Shown: positions 56,885-64,000 of the stretch, piece after piece | Layout of the letters: each line of letters opens with the position of its first letter | How positions within the stretch are numbered: the stretch's first letter is position 1 | Assembly (NCBI RefSeq): GCF_033097525.1 | Contig: NZ_CP109907.1 | Coordinates: forward strand, 3,658,001 to 3,722,000 | DNA length: 64,000 nucleotides | Reading direction: 5' to 3' | Source of the DNA: Sphingobacterium sp. UGAL515B_05 | GTDB lineage: Bacteria > Bacteroidota > Bacteroidia > Sphingobacteriales > Sphingobacteriaceae | The notes under the pieces: model-generated | The model's database searches: none | The model's input: the letters and a program-made list of their open reading frames with translations, nothing else | Told to the model about the DNA's origin: nothing | Position numbers and translations under genes: made by a program

Positions 56885-58369
56885 ATGCTAAAAAAAATGA
56901 GCTGTGCCTTTTTCTTGTGCATCCTTTTACTGAGTTGTACTTTTGCACAAAGCCCTTCGCTTTCAAGTGGTTTTGTAACCTTGGTCGTTAAGGTTAGAGG
57001 CGATAAGAATGTGAAAGATCTCGATCTGCCTATTCCGTTCATGAGCAATTCCTTCCAACAGGATAAACCATTGCCCTTTAAACAAGTAAATGATTCTACA
57101 TTAATGGCATCAGCCTATTCCTTTGGACCTTCAGCGGTCTATATGCGGCTAAATGGGCAATACCTAGCTTTTATACTAATACCAAAACAGGTAGGTACGT
57201 TAACCGTTGATATTCAGAATGGTGAAAACGGCGGTTTGCATTATCAGGGGCCGTTTAAGGAGATTTTTGACAATTCGGCAAAGCAGGAAAAATTGCTGAT
57301 GGGCTTGTTTACTTATCCAAGCGATAAAAAAAATATAAAAACACCATTTAAGTCAGCTAATGATTTTAAAAGATACCTTTTGGGCCAGACGGAAGAGATG
57401 ACAAAGAAACTGATCGCAGATACAACTTCGGGATTCCTCAGGGAATACTATACCCGACTCGTTGAAGGTTTTCAGGTACCAAGCTTTCTTTTAAATTATG
57501 CAGCTATTGTGTATGAGCACAATAAAAAGGCTGGACTGGACTCTACCAAGTTTCCAATGGTACCAACACGGGATATCTCGTTTTACAGCGATATCCTTAA
57601 CCCCAGATACCAGGATACGATGAGTCTCTATTATTCTGTGTATTCGAGTGTTCAGGCTGCTGTCCTACAAGATACGCTATTACATCTTCCAGATATTACA
57701 GCGGTTGGGCCTAGAGCCTTCAGAAAACAGTTGCAGCAGCGCTTTGATCCTATATTTAAAGGGCAGGGCAACCTGTTTTATGAGATGGCAACAGCAAGTG
57801 CCTTTGTTCAAAAGATGAACAAGGGTTATCTGTTAAGTCCACAAGATAAATACGATATAACCAATAGTTTTACAATTAAAGACCTGGGCGAATATCTTCT
57901 TTATCAGGATGAACAAAATGTGCACCTAAAACAGCAATCCAATTCAAAGGTCACGATGTTTCCTTTCGCAGTCGAAAAAGAGGAGGTTATTGAAGAGTTG
58001 ATCAAACCCTATCGGGGAAAAGTGGTACTGGTCGATTTGTGGGCGACCTGGTGTGGTCCCTGCATTGCATCTTTTCCTGAAATGGAAAAAGTAAAGAAAC
58101 AGTATAGCGATCGCGATGATGTGGTATTTGTGTATGTGACGGATGAAAGCTCCGATCGCAAAAAATTCCAGGAGTTTACAAATCTGTTGAAAGGCGATCA
58201 TTATTACCTCTATAAAAAACAATTTGAAGCAATTATCAAGCAGTTTGACTATGCTATTCCGAGCTATCTGGTTTTTGATAAAGCAGGAAACTTATCTGAT
58301 CGTGCTGTCTCCCCCGAGAACAAGGCTGAGGCTGCCAAATCCTGGATAGAAAAGGCGCTGAATAAATAA
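56885..58369 (+). CDS. TlpA-like thioredoxin-fold protein with N-terminal DUF-type domain
   Basis: A 494-aa protein with signal peptide (LCILLLSCTFAQ; Cys could also make a lipoprotein). Residues about 30-340 form a mixed beta and helical region typical of Bacteroidota TlpA relatives; the thioredoxin domain (about 350-494) carries VVLVDLWATWCGPC with active Cys390 and Cys393 and a cis-Pro in YAIPSYLVFD. It should act in the periplasm as a disulfide reductase or in thiol repair. Nothing around it names its partner. Confidence 0.9.
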   Translation: MLKKMSCAFFLCILLLSCTFAQSPSLSSGFVTLVVKVRGDKNVKDLDLPIPFMSNSFQQDKPLPFKQVNDSTLMASAYSFGPSAVYMRLNGQYLAFILIPKQVGTLTVDIQNGENGGLHYQGPFKEIFDNSAKQEKLLMGLFTYPSDKKNIKTPFKSANDFKRYLLGQTEEMTKKLIADTTSGFLREYYTRLVEGFQVPSFLLNYAAIVYEHNKKAGLDSTKFPMVPTRDISFYSDILNPRYQDTMSLYYSVYSSVQAAVLQDTLLHLPDITAVGPRAFRKQLQQRFDPIFKGQGNLFYEMATASAFVQKMNKGYLLSPQDKYDITNSFTIKDLGEYLLYQDEQNVHLKQQSNSKVTMFPFAVEKEEVIEELIKPYRGKVVLVDLWATWCGPCIASFPEMEKVKKQYSDRDDVVFVYVTDESSDRKKFQEFTNLLKGDHYYLYKKQFEAIIKQFDYAIPSYLVFDKAGNLSDRAVSPENKAEAAKSWIEKALNK

Positions 58370-58445
58370 GGGAATGGAAGATTCTTTTATTTTTATAAAT
58401 TTAGGAAATCAATGGTATTGAACTTTTTAGGAACCTAAAACAAGC

Positions 58446-59357
58446 ATGAAAAAAGCAGTGAAATATAAAATTTGCTACTTAAACCGTACCCTACATTACG
58501 GCTTATTTGTTTTATTATTGACTATTGCTGGGCCAAGTATCGGACAGCGCAAATCGAGTTCAGATCGGATCACTTCAGGGGAAAATGGAGTGGACGATTT
58601 TAATCTGGCCGAAAATATGAAATTAGGTGCCTCAAACTTAGATTTCCACGGATTCGAGGGCTATAGTTTTTTGTTTCAAGGACGCGAGGCGAAGATCATT
58701 CGGCCAAAAGTGACGGCGGTAGGGCATCCCTGGGTATGGCGCGCCCGCTTTTGGGGGCACGAACCGCAGGTCGATATTGGTCTGCTCGAGCACGGCTACC
58801 ATGTGGTATACTGTGATGTCGCCGAGCTTTTTGGCAATGAGGAAGCGCTAACAATCTGGGATGGATTTTACCGAAAGTTACAGGAAGGTGGGCTCAGTAA
58901 AAAATCGGCTATGGAGGGAATGAGCAGGGGTGGTGTCTATATCTACAATTGGTGCCTACGTTATCCTGATCGGGTAAATGCGATCTATGCCGATGCGCCT
59001 GTATTGGATTTTAAAAGCTGGCCCGGTGGCAAAACTACAGGAAAAGGAAGTAAACCGGATTGGGAGACTTTTAAGAAAGACTACGGATTGACCGAAACAC
59101 AGGCTTGGGCATTTGCGGATGCACCCATTGATAAAGCCAAAATCATTGCAGGTTTCAAAATACCATTGCTCCATGTTGTCGGCGATAAGGACGATGTCGT
59201 GCCTATCGCTGAAAATACCTTGCCATTTGCGGAGGAGATCCGTCGCGCAGGTGGTCGTATTGAGATCATCCATAAACCCGACGTCGGGCACCACCCGCAT
59301 TGCCTGGTGGATCCAAGTCCCATTATCAATTTTATATTGAAGGCGAGCAGTAGGTAG
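58446..59357 (+). CDS. Secreted alpha/beta hydrolase
   Basis: A 303-aa protein with signal sequence (LFVLLLTIAGPSIGQ, cut near 35). Alpha/beta-hydrolase core: oxyanion region (HPWVWRARFWGHE), nucleophile elbow GMSRGG with Ser160, catalytic Asp likely in GDKDDVVP and His in VGHHPHCL. Fits a periplasmic esterase or peptidase-like hydrolase; substrate unreadable. It follows the thioredoxin gene by 76 nt on the same strand and ends before a strong terminator. Confidence 0.85.
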   Translation: MKKAVKYKICYLNRTLHYGLFVLLLTIAGPSIGQRKSSSDRITSGENGVDDFNLAENMKLGASNLDFHGFEGYSFLFQGREAKIIRPKVTAVGHPWVWRARFWGHEPQVDIGLLEHGYHVVYCDVAELFGNEEALTIWDGFYRKLQEGGLSKKSAMEGMSRGGVYIYNWCLRYPDRVNAIYADAPVLDFKSWPGGKTTGKGSKPDWETFKKDYGLTETQAWAFADAPIDKAKIIAGFKIPLLHVVGDKDDVVPIAENTLPFAEEIRRAGGRIEIIHKPDVGHHPHCLVDPSPIINFILKASSR

Positions 59358-59427
59358 CGACCAATAGGTAAACCGAACCAACTTAAACAAAAAAACTTCG
59401 AAAGACGATAAATTGAATAACAGCTTG

Positions 59428-59457
59428 AAAAGGCCAATCCAAAAGGATTGGCCTTTT
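59428..59457 (+). terminator. Strong terminator after the alpha/beta hydrolase
   Basis: A perfect 13-bp stem (59428-59440 with 59445-59457), 4-nt loop, with T4 closing the right arm and an A4 opening the left. It ends the 56885-59357 unit. The gap to the next gene (59358-59817) also holds the direct-repeat box at 59646. Confidence 0.9.
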
Positions 59458-59645
59458 AGTTTTTATACCCTATTGATCTTATGCTATCAGAAAACCAATG
59501 CTGTGCTTTCGGTAATAAATGGATAATATTTATCCCTTTATTAATAATATAACTTTTCTTTTGTATTGAATATAACCTTAAGTTAATCTGTTTTGTTTTT
59601 ATTTATATTATTGATAATTAGTTTGTTATGTTTTGTTAAGCAAAG

Positions 59646-59664
59646 TGTGATAGCGATGTGATAG
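59646..59664 (+). promoter_or_regulatory. Direct-repeat box 1 (TGTGATAG-N3-TGTGATAG) before the fimbrillin gene
   Basis: Two exact TGTGATAG units 11 bp apart (spacer CGA). A -7-like AATCTTTG follows at 59697-59704, 32 nt after the box. Identical architecture recurs at 61908 and 62703. The position, just upstream of a would-be -33, suggests an activator site. Confidence 0.6.
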
Positions 59665-59817
59665 GTGCTTTTTCTTTATTTTTTTGCTCGAATGTTAATC
59701 TTTGTGGCAACGTTTTGAAGCATGGAAGAACCTGGTGTTGTTGACATGTAATCGAATCGAAGTATTTCATTCTAAAATCATAAAAAATACATTAATATTT
59801 AATTAACCATTTCCAAA

Positions 59818-61395
59818 ATGATTTCACAATTTCGAACAACAAGCGGTTGGAAAACGTTAGCCTTTTCGGCACTTATCTGCGGTTCTTTATACGCATGTAA
59901 GGAAAGTAAAGACAGTGTAGCCCAGAGTGGCAAAGCGAATGTAAGCATTCATTTACTCGGGGTAGAAAATCCTGTCGTTACAACAAAGAAAGCGAGCAAC
60001 GGAAGTAGCTCGACAGCATCCAATCAGACCATTGTAGTACCGCTTACGAAGACAAGTTCTTTTGAAGCAACGTTGACGAACGAGTCGTCCGCAACAAGTG
60101 GCAACCTATTGCGGGCCTCGTCCGGAAATCGCGCTGCGGTAACCGAGGAGCGTACTCCACTTGGCGATAACGTCAAATACAAAATCGTTGTCTATAATAA
60201 CAGCGGTGATTATGTGACTGAAAAGACCTATACAAACACAGTAGACAATACGAGCGATATCACGCTGGATGCCGGACAAGCCTACACTTTCGTAGCCTAT
60301 TCGGTGAACAGTACCGCTACGGTACCTGCGGTCACGGCACAAACAGATTTGGCAACAGCCAGTCTGGATAATATCAGTGCTGACCTGATGTACTTTAAGA
60401 AGGATCTTACTGTTCAAGCTGGCGACAATAATCTCGATGTTGTCTTAAAGCATCAATACAGTGAAGTAACGACCAAACTGAGCATGGCGACAGAAATGAC
60501 GGGTGCCATTACAAACCTGGCTTCAACAACTATTGACCCGACGCATCCAAGTGCCAATTTAAAATTGGCGGATGGTACAATTACCTACAATGGATCAACA
60601 GCTACAGCCAATGTTATATTTCCGACATTGGGTGCTGCTGGATTACGTACTGTGTCTAGTACGCCGACAGTATTGATACATCCAAGTGCAACAAATGGTG
60701 TCTTTAATTTCGGATCCATCACAATCGATGGTGAAACGAAGAATAATGTATCTGTAGCAGGTTTAAATATTGTTCCAGGACAACGTTATAACCTGAACCT
60801 GAACTTCAAAACCTGTACGCAGGAAGTAACTGGTGGTGCTAATTTGAATTGGGATTACCCCGCTGCCAATAATAATGGGAACAACGGTGCGAACGTTGAT
60901 GGAGTCGTTGTACCTAATGGGGGAGTGATTACCCGAACATTGACGGCACCAGGGGCAGATTATGGTTTTGTATTCGATATTCAGCAATTGGATAATTCGT
61001 TCAATATGGAAGTAAATGGAGTCAAATTAGCGACTCAAGAGATTCAATTTGAAGCAGGTATCGCCATTGCACCCCGAAATGTACAATTTGCGGACGGAAG
61101 TATTTATAATGGAGCGAACGCCGAAGGTGGGGCTAATATTCCTCAGATTTATAACATGGTTGGTACAGCAACTCATCCAATTATTCGTGTTGTCATTGCT
61201 CGTGATGGTAAGGTAAGTATGTATGGTAGTAAAAGTAATGGTGGCGAATTGTATCCATTGGTTTTAACAGCTGGTACATTTAATATTGTGCCTTGGAGTT
61301 CGACTTCAAATACGGTGAAAATTACTCAGATAGTGCAAGGTAAAACAACTATGCTTGGTGCAGGTAGCGGCAGAAAAAAAGTTGCCTGTCCTTAA
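59818..61395 (+). CDS. Fimbrillin-family-like surface lipoprotein
   Basis: A 525-aa protein with lipoprotein signal (CGSLYACKES, Cys near 27) and a Ser/Thr/Asn-rich, almost entirely beta composition. The stretch YKIVVYNNSGDYV followed by DAGQAYTFVAYSVNST is the typical strand pair of Bacteroidota fimbrillin-like (FimA/Mfa-type) proteins. Probably a surface or fimbrial protein; whether it polymerises is unknown. A 56-aa protein gene follows 50 nt downstream before a terminator, so the two are likely cotranscribed. A broken relative lies at 41910. Confidence 0.8.
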   Translation: MISQFRTTSGWKTLAFSALICGSLYACKESKDSVAQSGKANVSIHLLGVENPVVTTKKASNGSSSTASNQTIVVPLTKTSSFEATLTNESSATSGNLLRASSGNRAAVTEERTPLGDNVKYKIVVYNNSGDYVTEKTYTNTVDNTSDITLDAGQAYTFVAYSVNSTATVPAVTAQTDLATASLDNISADLMYFKKDLTVQAGDNNLDVVLKHQYSEVTTKLSMATEMTGAITNLASTTIDPTHPSANLKLADGTITYNGSTATANVIFPTLGAAGLRTVSSTPTVLIHPSATNGVFNFGSITIDGETKNNVSVAGLNIVPGQRYNLNLNFKTCTQEVTGGANLNWDYPAANNNGNNGANVDGVVVPNGGVITRTLTAPGADYGFVFDIQQLDNSFNMEVNGVKLATQEIQFEAGIAIAPRNVQFADGSIYNGANAEGGANIPQIYNMVGTATHPIIRVVIARDGKVSMYGSKSNGGELYPLVLTAGTFNIVPWSSTSNTVKITQIVQGKTTMLGAGSGRKKVACP

Positions 61396-61445
61396 TCTAA
61401 AAATTTAATTTATTCTTTGGAGTACCGATAATAAAAGATCAAATC

Positions 61446-61616
61446 ATGAAAAATACAGAAAAGAAGGTTTATATAAGTCCACGCGTTGAATCAACGACAG
61501 TAGAGTTGGAGCAAGGTATCGCAGCGGGGTCGGCAGCTCCTGATACGATCCATAGTACCGATCCGCAAGAGTCATGGGACAATGCGGGTGACGATAATCG
61601 AACCATTAATTGGTAA
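61446..61616 (+). CDS. 56-aa small protein, linked to the fimbrillin-like gene
   Basis: ATG 61446 to TAA 61616. The N-terminal half is EKKVYISPRVESTTVELEQG, then IAAGSAAPD and an acidic, Trp-containing tail (ESWDNAGDDN ... NW). No signal peptide, no Cys, no membrane helix. The pattern, a charged front, an EQGIAAGS hinge and an acidic Trp-ended tail, is known to me from short Bacteroidota proteins beside fimbrillin-like genes; their function is not established. Coding composition and position in the operon support it. Confidence 0.7.
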   Translation: MKNTEKKVYISPRVESTTVELEQGIAAGSAAPDTIHSTDPQESWDNAGDDNRTINW

Positions 61617-61714
61617 GGTAGGGCTGTCTAAGATGACAGATTTTAGGTTGAGATAAATAGCTGTTGAATTGCAATTTTCGGCATAAAGATTCAGAACAAC
61701 TATTTTGACATACT

Positions 61715-61754
61715 ACTCGGCAGGGATTTAAAAGATCTCAGCCGAGTTTTTTTT
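61715..61754 (+). terminator. Terminator of the fimbrillin operon
   Basis: ACTCGGC (61715-61721) pairs with GCCGAGT (61741-61747) and runs into a stretch of eight T. It lies about 100 nt after the 56-aa gene. The following DNA to 62264 has the second direct-repeat box, a hairpin and no clear gene. Confidence 0.85.
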
Positions 61755-61907
61755 GGAAGGGAACTTTATCCAATGAAGCGAGAAACCAACACTCGGCTTA
61801 CATCGGTGGAAAATTCGGCGGTTGGGCGCGTACTGGATTGAACGGGAAGTTAACTGGTTATATAGATGTATTGGTTTTAACTTTTTGTTTATCAGTTATT
61901 TATTAAG

Positions 61908-61926
61908 TGTGATAGCAATGTGAAAG
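61908..61926 (+). promoter_or_regulatory. Direct-repeat box 2 before the stand-alone HTH gene
   Basis: TGTGATAG-CAA-TGTGAAAG, same 11-bp period as box 1. AATATTTG at 61958-61965 begins 31 nt after the box. The inferred transcript would have a leader of about 290 nt before the HTH gene at 62265. Confidence 0.6.
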
Positions 61927-62115
61927 GCTGTTTTTTTTGTTTCTTTCTTTTAATCTAAATATTTGTGAAGATAATCAGGGAGGGTATTTCGAAAAGGAGA
62001 TTGGCGGATAAATGTATAGCTGAAAATGCGCTGTTAAAAGTTCCCTGATGATTACAATAATGAATTATCGCCCGGACCAATTTGCGTGAAGGTTCGTGAT
62101 AATATATTTGGATTT

Positions 62116-62146
62116 ACTCGATGGGGAAGATGGAGCCCCGTCGAGT
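62116..62146 (+). other. Hairpin in the leader of the HTH gene
   Basis: ACTCGATGGGG (62116-62126) pairs with CCCCGTCGAGT (62136-62146), 11 bp with one wobble. It sits 119 nt before the HTH start and is followed by TTTAATAG, so it could be a leaky terminator or a leader structure. Around it an open frame without a start codon (about 62044-62241) may be a decayed gene. Confidence 0.5.
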
Positions 62147-62264
62147 TTAATAGCTCTACTCTCCTTAAAGGGAAAAATAAAAGTCTGTTTTTTGGAAGTT
62201 ATGGAGTTCATGGTAAGGATCTCAAGAATAAACAAGGATAAAACTTACAGAAATAAAACGTACA

Positions 62265-62612
62265 ATGGAAAGGAATAAATTTACTGATCTAATTGCTCTA
62301 GCGAAAAATAATGATGCCGAGTTTTTGGCTTTATTCAATGAAATCTATCCCGAGTTTATCGCCTCATTAAAAACAATAAATCCAAAAATCCGCAGCAGCG
62401 AACTGGAATTCTGTGCCATGACCTTTCTGAATTTTTCGACCAAAAACATTGCTCAATATACCTTTGTAACGGTGCGGGCTGTCCAGATACGTAAAAATAG
62501 ATTGCGCAAAAAACTTAACATCGCCTCCGATATAGATTTTAACAATTGGATGCGCGATCAGATTCACCGAAACCCTTTTAATAAACAAGAGCATTCTGTT
62601 GAAACGATCTAA
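62265..62612 (+). CDS. Stand-alone LuxR-like helix-turn-helix protein
   Basis: A 115-aa soluble protein. Residues about 45-95 hold the helix-turn-helix: SSELEFCAMTFLNFSTKNIA then TFVTVRAVQIRKNRLRKKLNI. This is the C-terminal DNA-binding module usually found at the end of Bacteroidota TPR-type membrane regulators, here without the TPR and membrane parts. A near-identical broken copy lies at 42403. It lies upstream of a TPR protein gene (63058) and in the group that shares the direct-repeat box, so it may bind that box; this is inference. Confidence 0.85.
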   Translation: MERNKFTDLIALAKNNDAEFLALFNEIYPEFIASLKTINPKIRSSELEFCAMTFLNFSTKNIAQYTFVTVRAVQIRKNRLRKKLNIASDIDFNNWMRDQIHRNPFNKQEHSVETI

Positions 62613-62702
62613 AATAAATTGCAAACCATATATTTTTATTTCCATTTATCGCAATTCGAGGGGATCCAGTCGTAATTTCTAGGTTCGGATATTTATTCTA
62701 TG

Positions 62703-62721
62703 TGTGATACTTTTGTGATAG
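62703..62721 (+). promoter_or_regulatory. Direct-repeat box 3 before the TPR gene
   Basis: TGTGATAC-TTT-TGTGATAG with the same 11-bp period. A full -7 match, TATCTTTG, begins at 62753, 31 nt after the box. The gap 62613-63057 holds no supportable gene apart from these signals and the promoter at 62950. Confidence 0.6.
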
Positions 62722-62949
62722 CTGAGTTTAATCGGCGTGTTTAACGATTGTTTATCTTTGCTTTCAATAAATTATTGTAATTCAATACGATCTTTATCGC
62801 ATTTCTCTGGCCGATGCGCTTGCTATTAATGCGCCATATTAATCAAATATGATGCGTATCGTGATCGTGCCGTACTCTTAACTATCTTTCTTTTAAGAAT
62901 ATGAAGGTGACAGTATTGGAATTTGAATTTATTTTGTACCAATTTAATG

Positions 62950-62980
62950 TTGGTTTAATTTCTCGAAATAGCTAGATTTG
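62950..62980 (+). promoter_or_regulatory. Candidate promoter of the TPR gene
   Basis: TTG at 62950-62952, a 20-nt spacer, then TAGATTTG at 62973-62980, a perfect TAnnTTTG -7 element. The expected start point is about 70 nt before the TPR start. A second promoter fed by box 3 may lie upstream. Confidence 0.6.
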
Positions 62981-63057
62981 CACACGCTATTCGAAGATAC
63001 AAAAAAATCTAGCAAGAGAGGCAAGGGAGAGATGCCTGAAAATGACCTATTGTTACC

Positions 63058-64000
63058 ATGAAGAAGCAATTTTTATTTTTCATTTTATGTTTACTCACGT
63101 TTCAGGCAATTGCAGCTGATCGCGTTAAGCAAGAAGTTGATTCACTTTTAGCAAAATCGATGGAATTTGCACAGAAAGGGAATTTGGTAACCTATATCGA
63201 AACGGCAATAAAAGCACTTAATATCGCCAATGCCGCTGACTACGACGAAGGAAAAGCAAAATCCGGCTCTTATGTAGCGGAAGGACTTGTGACAGCAGGT
63301 TTATTTAAGGAAGGGCTAAAACAACTAGACCGTATTGAAACCACGGATTATTATAAGAATGAAATTTTCCTGCAATCTGAAGTCCGTCGCTTACGGGGAC
63401 GGGCTTATGGTGGTCTCCTGCTAAATCAGCAGGCTCTTCGGGAATTTCACTTGCAACAAGAGCTTATTAAAAAGCTGACTGGTGAAAAGCAGGTAAAATC
63501 CCGTCAGTTTAACTATGAAAACTTAAGTACTGTTTTCCAACGTCTGGGGCAACTGGATTCGATGCAAAAATATACCGAGCTACAGTTGGATAACCTAAAG
63601 GTATTTGCTGAAAAGGATGCCGCTATGCGTTATCAGATTGTTTATGAAAACCTCGGAAAATTGTTTGCTGAAAAAGGCGATTTGCCCAAAGCGCAACTAT
63701 ATCTCGACAAATCACTTGAACTAATAAAGAAATATAACATTCCTGTTGTGCTGAATACGTATGATGCTTTAGCTATTTTAGAGGAAAAGCGAGGAAACTT
63801 AAAAAAGGCTGCGGTGTTCTATGAGGAGGGGTTAGCAAGAAAGCGGGCAGCTGGTAGCAGAATAGGCATGCAAAATTCTTACCGCGAGCTAGCCGATTTT
63901 TACCGCTCAACCAACTTAGATAAAGCTAAAGCCGATCAATATGAAATGGCTTTTAGCCGGCTCACTGATTCGCTTGAGAGCGAAAATAGACAGGTCGTTG
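63058..64000 (+). CDS. TPR repeat protein, probably a membrane regulator, cut by the window end
   Basis: At least 314 residues, open to the window edge. Signal peptide (LFFILCLLTFQAIAA, cut near 20), then TPR-like helical pairs (EFAQKGNLVTYIETAIKALN, ENLGKLFAEKGDLPKAQLYL, LAILEEKRGNLKKAAVFYEEG). In this phylum such proteins usually continue with a membrane helix and a C-terminal LuxR-like HTH of the kind found alone at 62265; that part is outside the window. Its place beside the fimbrillin genes and the shared box suggests it senses the envelope and controls them. Not proven. Confidence 0.8.
   Translation, partial: MKKQFLFFILCLLTFQAIAADRVKQEVDSLLAKSMEFAQKGNLVTYIETAIKALNIANAADYDEGKAKSGSYVAEGLVTAGLFKEGLKQLDRIETTDYYKNEIFLQSEVRRLRGRAYGGLLLNQQALREFHLQQELIKKLTGEKQVKSRQFNYENLSTVFQRLGQLDSMQKYTELQLDNLKVFAEKDAAMRYQIVYENLGKLFAEKGDLPKAQLYLDKSLELIKKYNIPVVLNTYDALAILEEKRGNLKKAAVFYEEGLARKRAAGSRIGMQNSYRELADFYRSTNLDKAKADQYEMAFSRLTDSLESENRQVV

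Noticed and set aside
59646..59664. CRP-type site reading of TGTGA
   Set aside because: CRP sites are palindromes (TGTGA-N6-TCACA); here both units point the same way with an 11-bp period.
62096..62278. A 60-codon frame overlapping the HTH start
   Set aside because: No ribosome site or family pattern; crosses the leader hairpin and overlaps the supported HTH gene.

Overview
The window reads as chromosomal DNA of a Bacteroidota bacterium, most likely Sphingobacteriaceae and probably Sphingobacterium. Reasons: three SusC/SusD pairs, ECF sigma/FecR pairs, a hybrid two-component regulator, a TamL lipoprotein beside TamB, a DUF6266 protein, AT-rich start regions with few Shine-Dalgarno sites, and TAnnTTTG-type -7 elements. 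The genus call is inference. I see no rRNA, tRNA, CRISPR array or intact insertion sequence.

Layout. 1-11.5 kb: housekeeping and stress genes (DUF2383 four-helix protein, YihY/BrkB membrane protein, CsbD, SemiSWEET, overlapping tamL-tamB, PRC-barrel protein). 11.5-14.3 kb: a T-rich degenerate tandem repeat, then DUF6266, a three-helix membrane protein, a CHAP-type peptidoglycan amidase and a small lipoprotein with a C-terminal membrane helix. The last three have the topology of a phage holin-endolysin-unimolecular spanin set, with no phage structural gene near. 14.6-25.4 kb: alpha-mannan utilisation locus (ECF sigma, FecR, STN-SusC, SusD, SusE-like, two GH76). 25.5-41.7 kb: HTCS regulator followed by a beta-1,4-galactan/arabinogalactan locus (GH5-like enzyme, SusC, SusD, SusE-like, GH53, GH2). 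41.7-42.7 kb: decayed fragments of a fimbrillin-like gene and an HTH gene. 42.7-43.5 kb: a membrane protein with an internal duplication. 43.5-55.2 kb: a fucose locus (GH29 fucosidase, ECF sigma, FecR, STN-SusC, SusD, phosphoesterase/PQQ-propeller protein), flanked by a 68-bp direct repeat at 43481 and 55215 and therefore looking like an inserted cassette. 55.2-59.4 kb: HxlR regulator, imine-reductase-like enzyme, TlpA-like thioredoxin, alpha/beta hydrolase. 59.6-64 kb: a surface-protein region (fimbrillin-like lipoprotein, 56-aa small protein, stand-alone HTH protein, TPR protein cut by the window end) in which three upstream regions share one direct-repeat box at a fixed distance from a -7-like element.

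How the genes work together. Each utilisation locus couples outer-membrane capture (SusD lid, SusE-like glycan binder) and TonB-dependent import (SusC) to surface or periplasmic glycosidases. Two loci appear to be switched on by SusC-STN/FecR/ECF trans-envelope signalling and the galactan locus by the HTCS. The strongest leads are the lysis-like cassette, the repeat-flanked fucose island, and the shared promoter box of the fimbrillin region.
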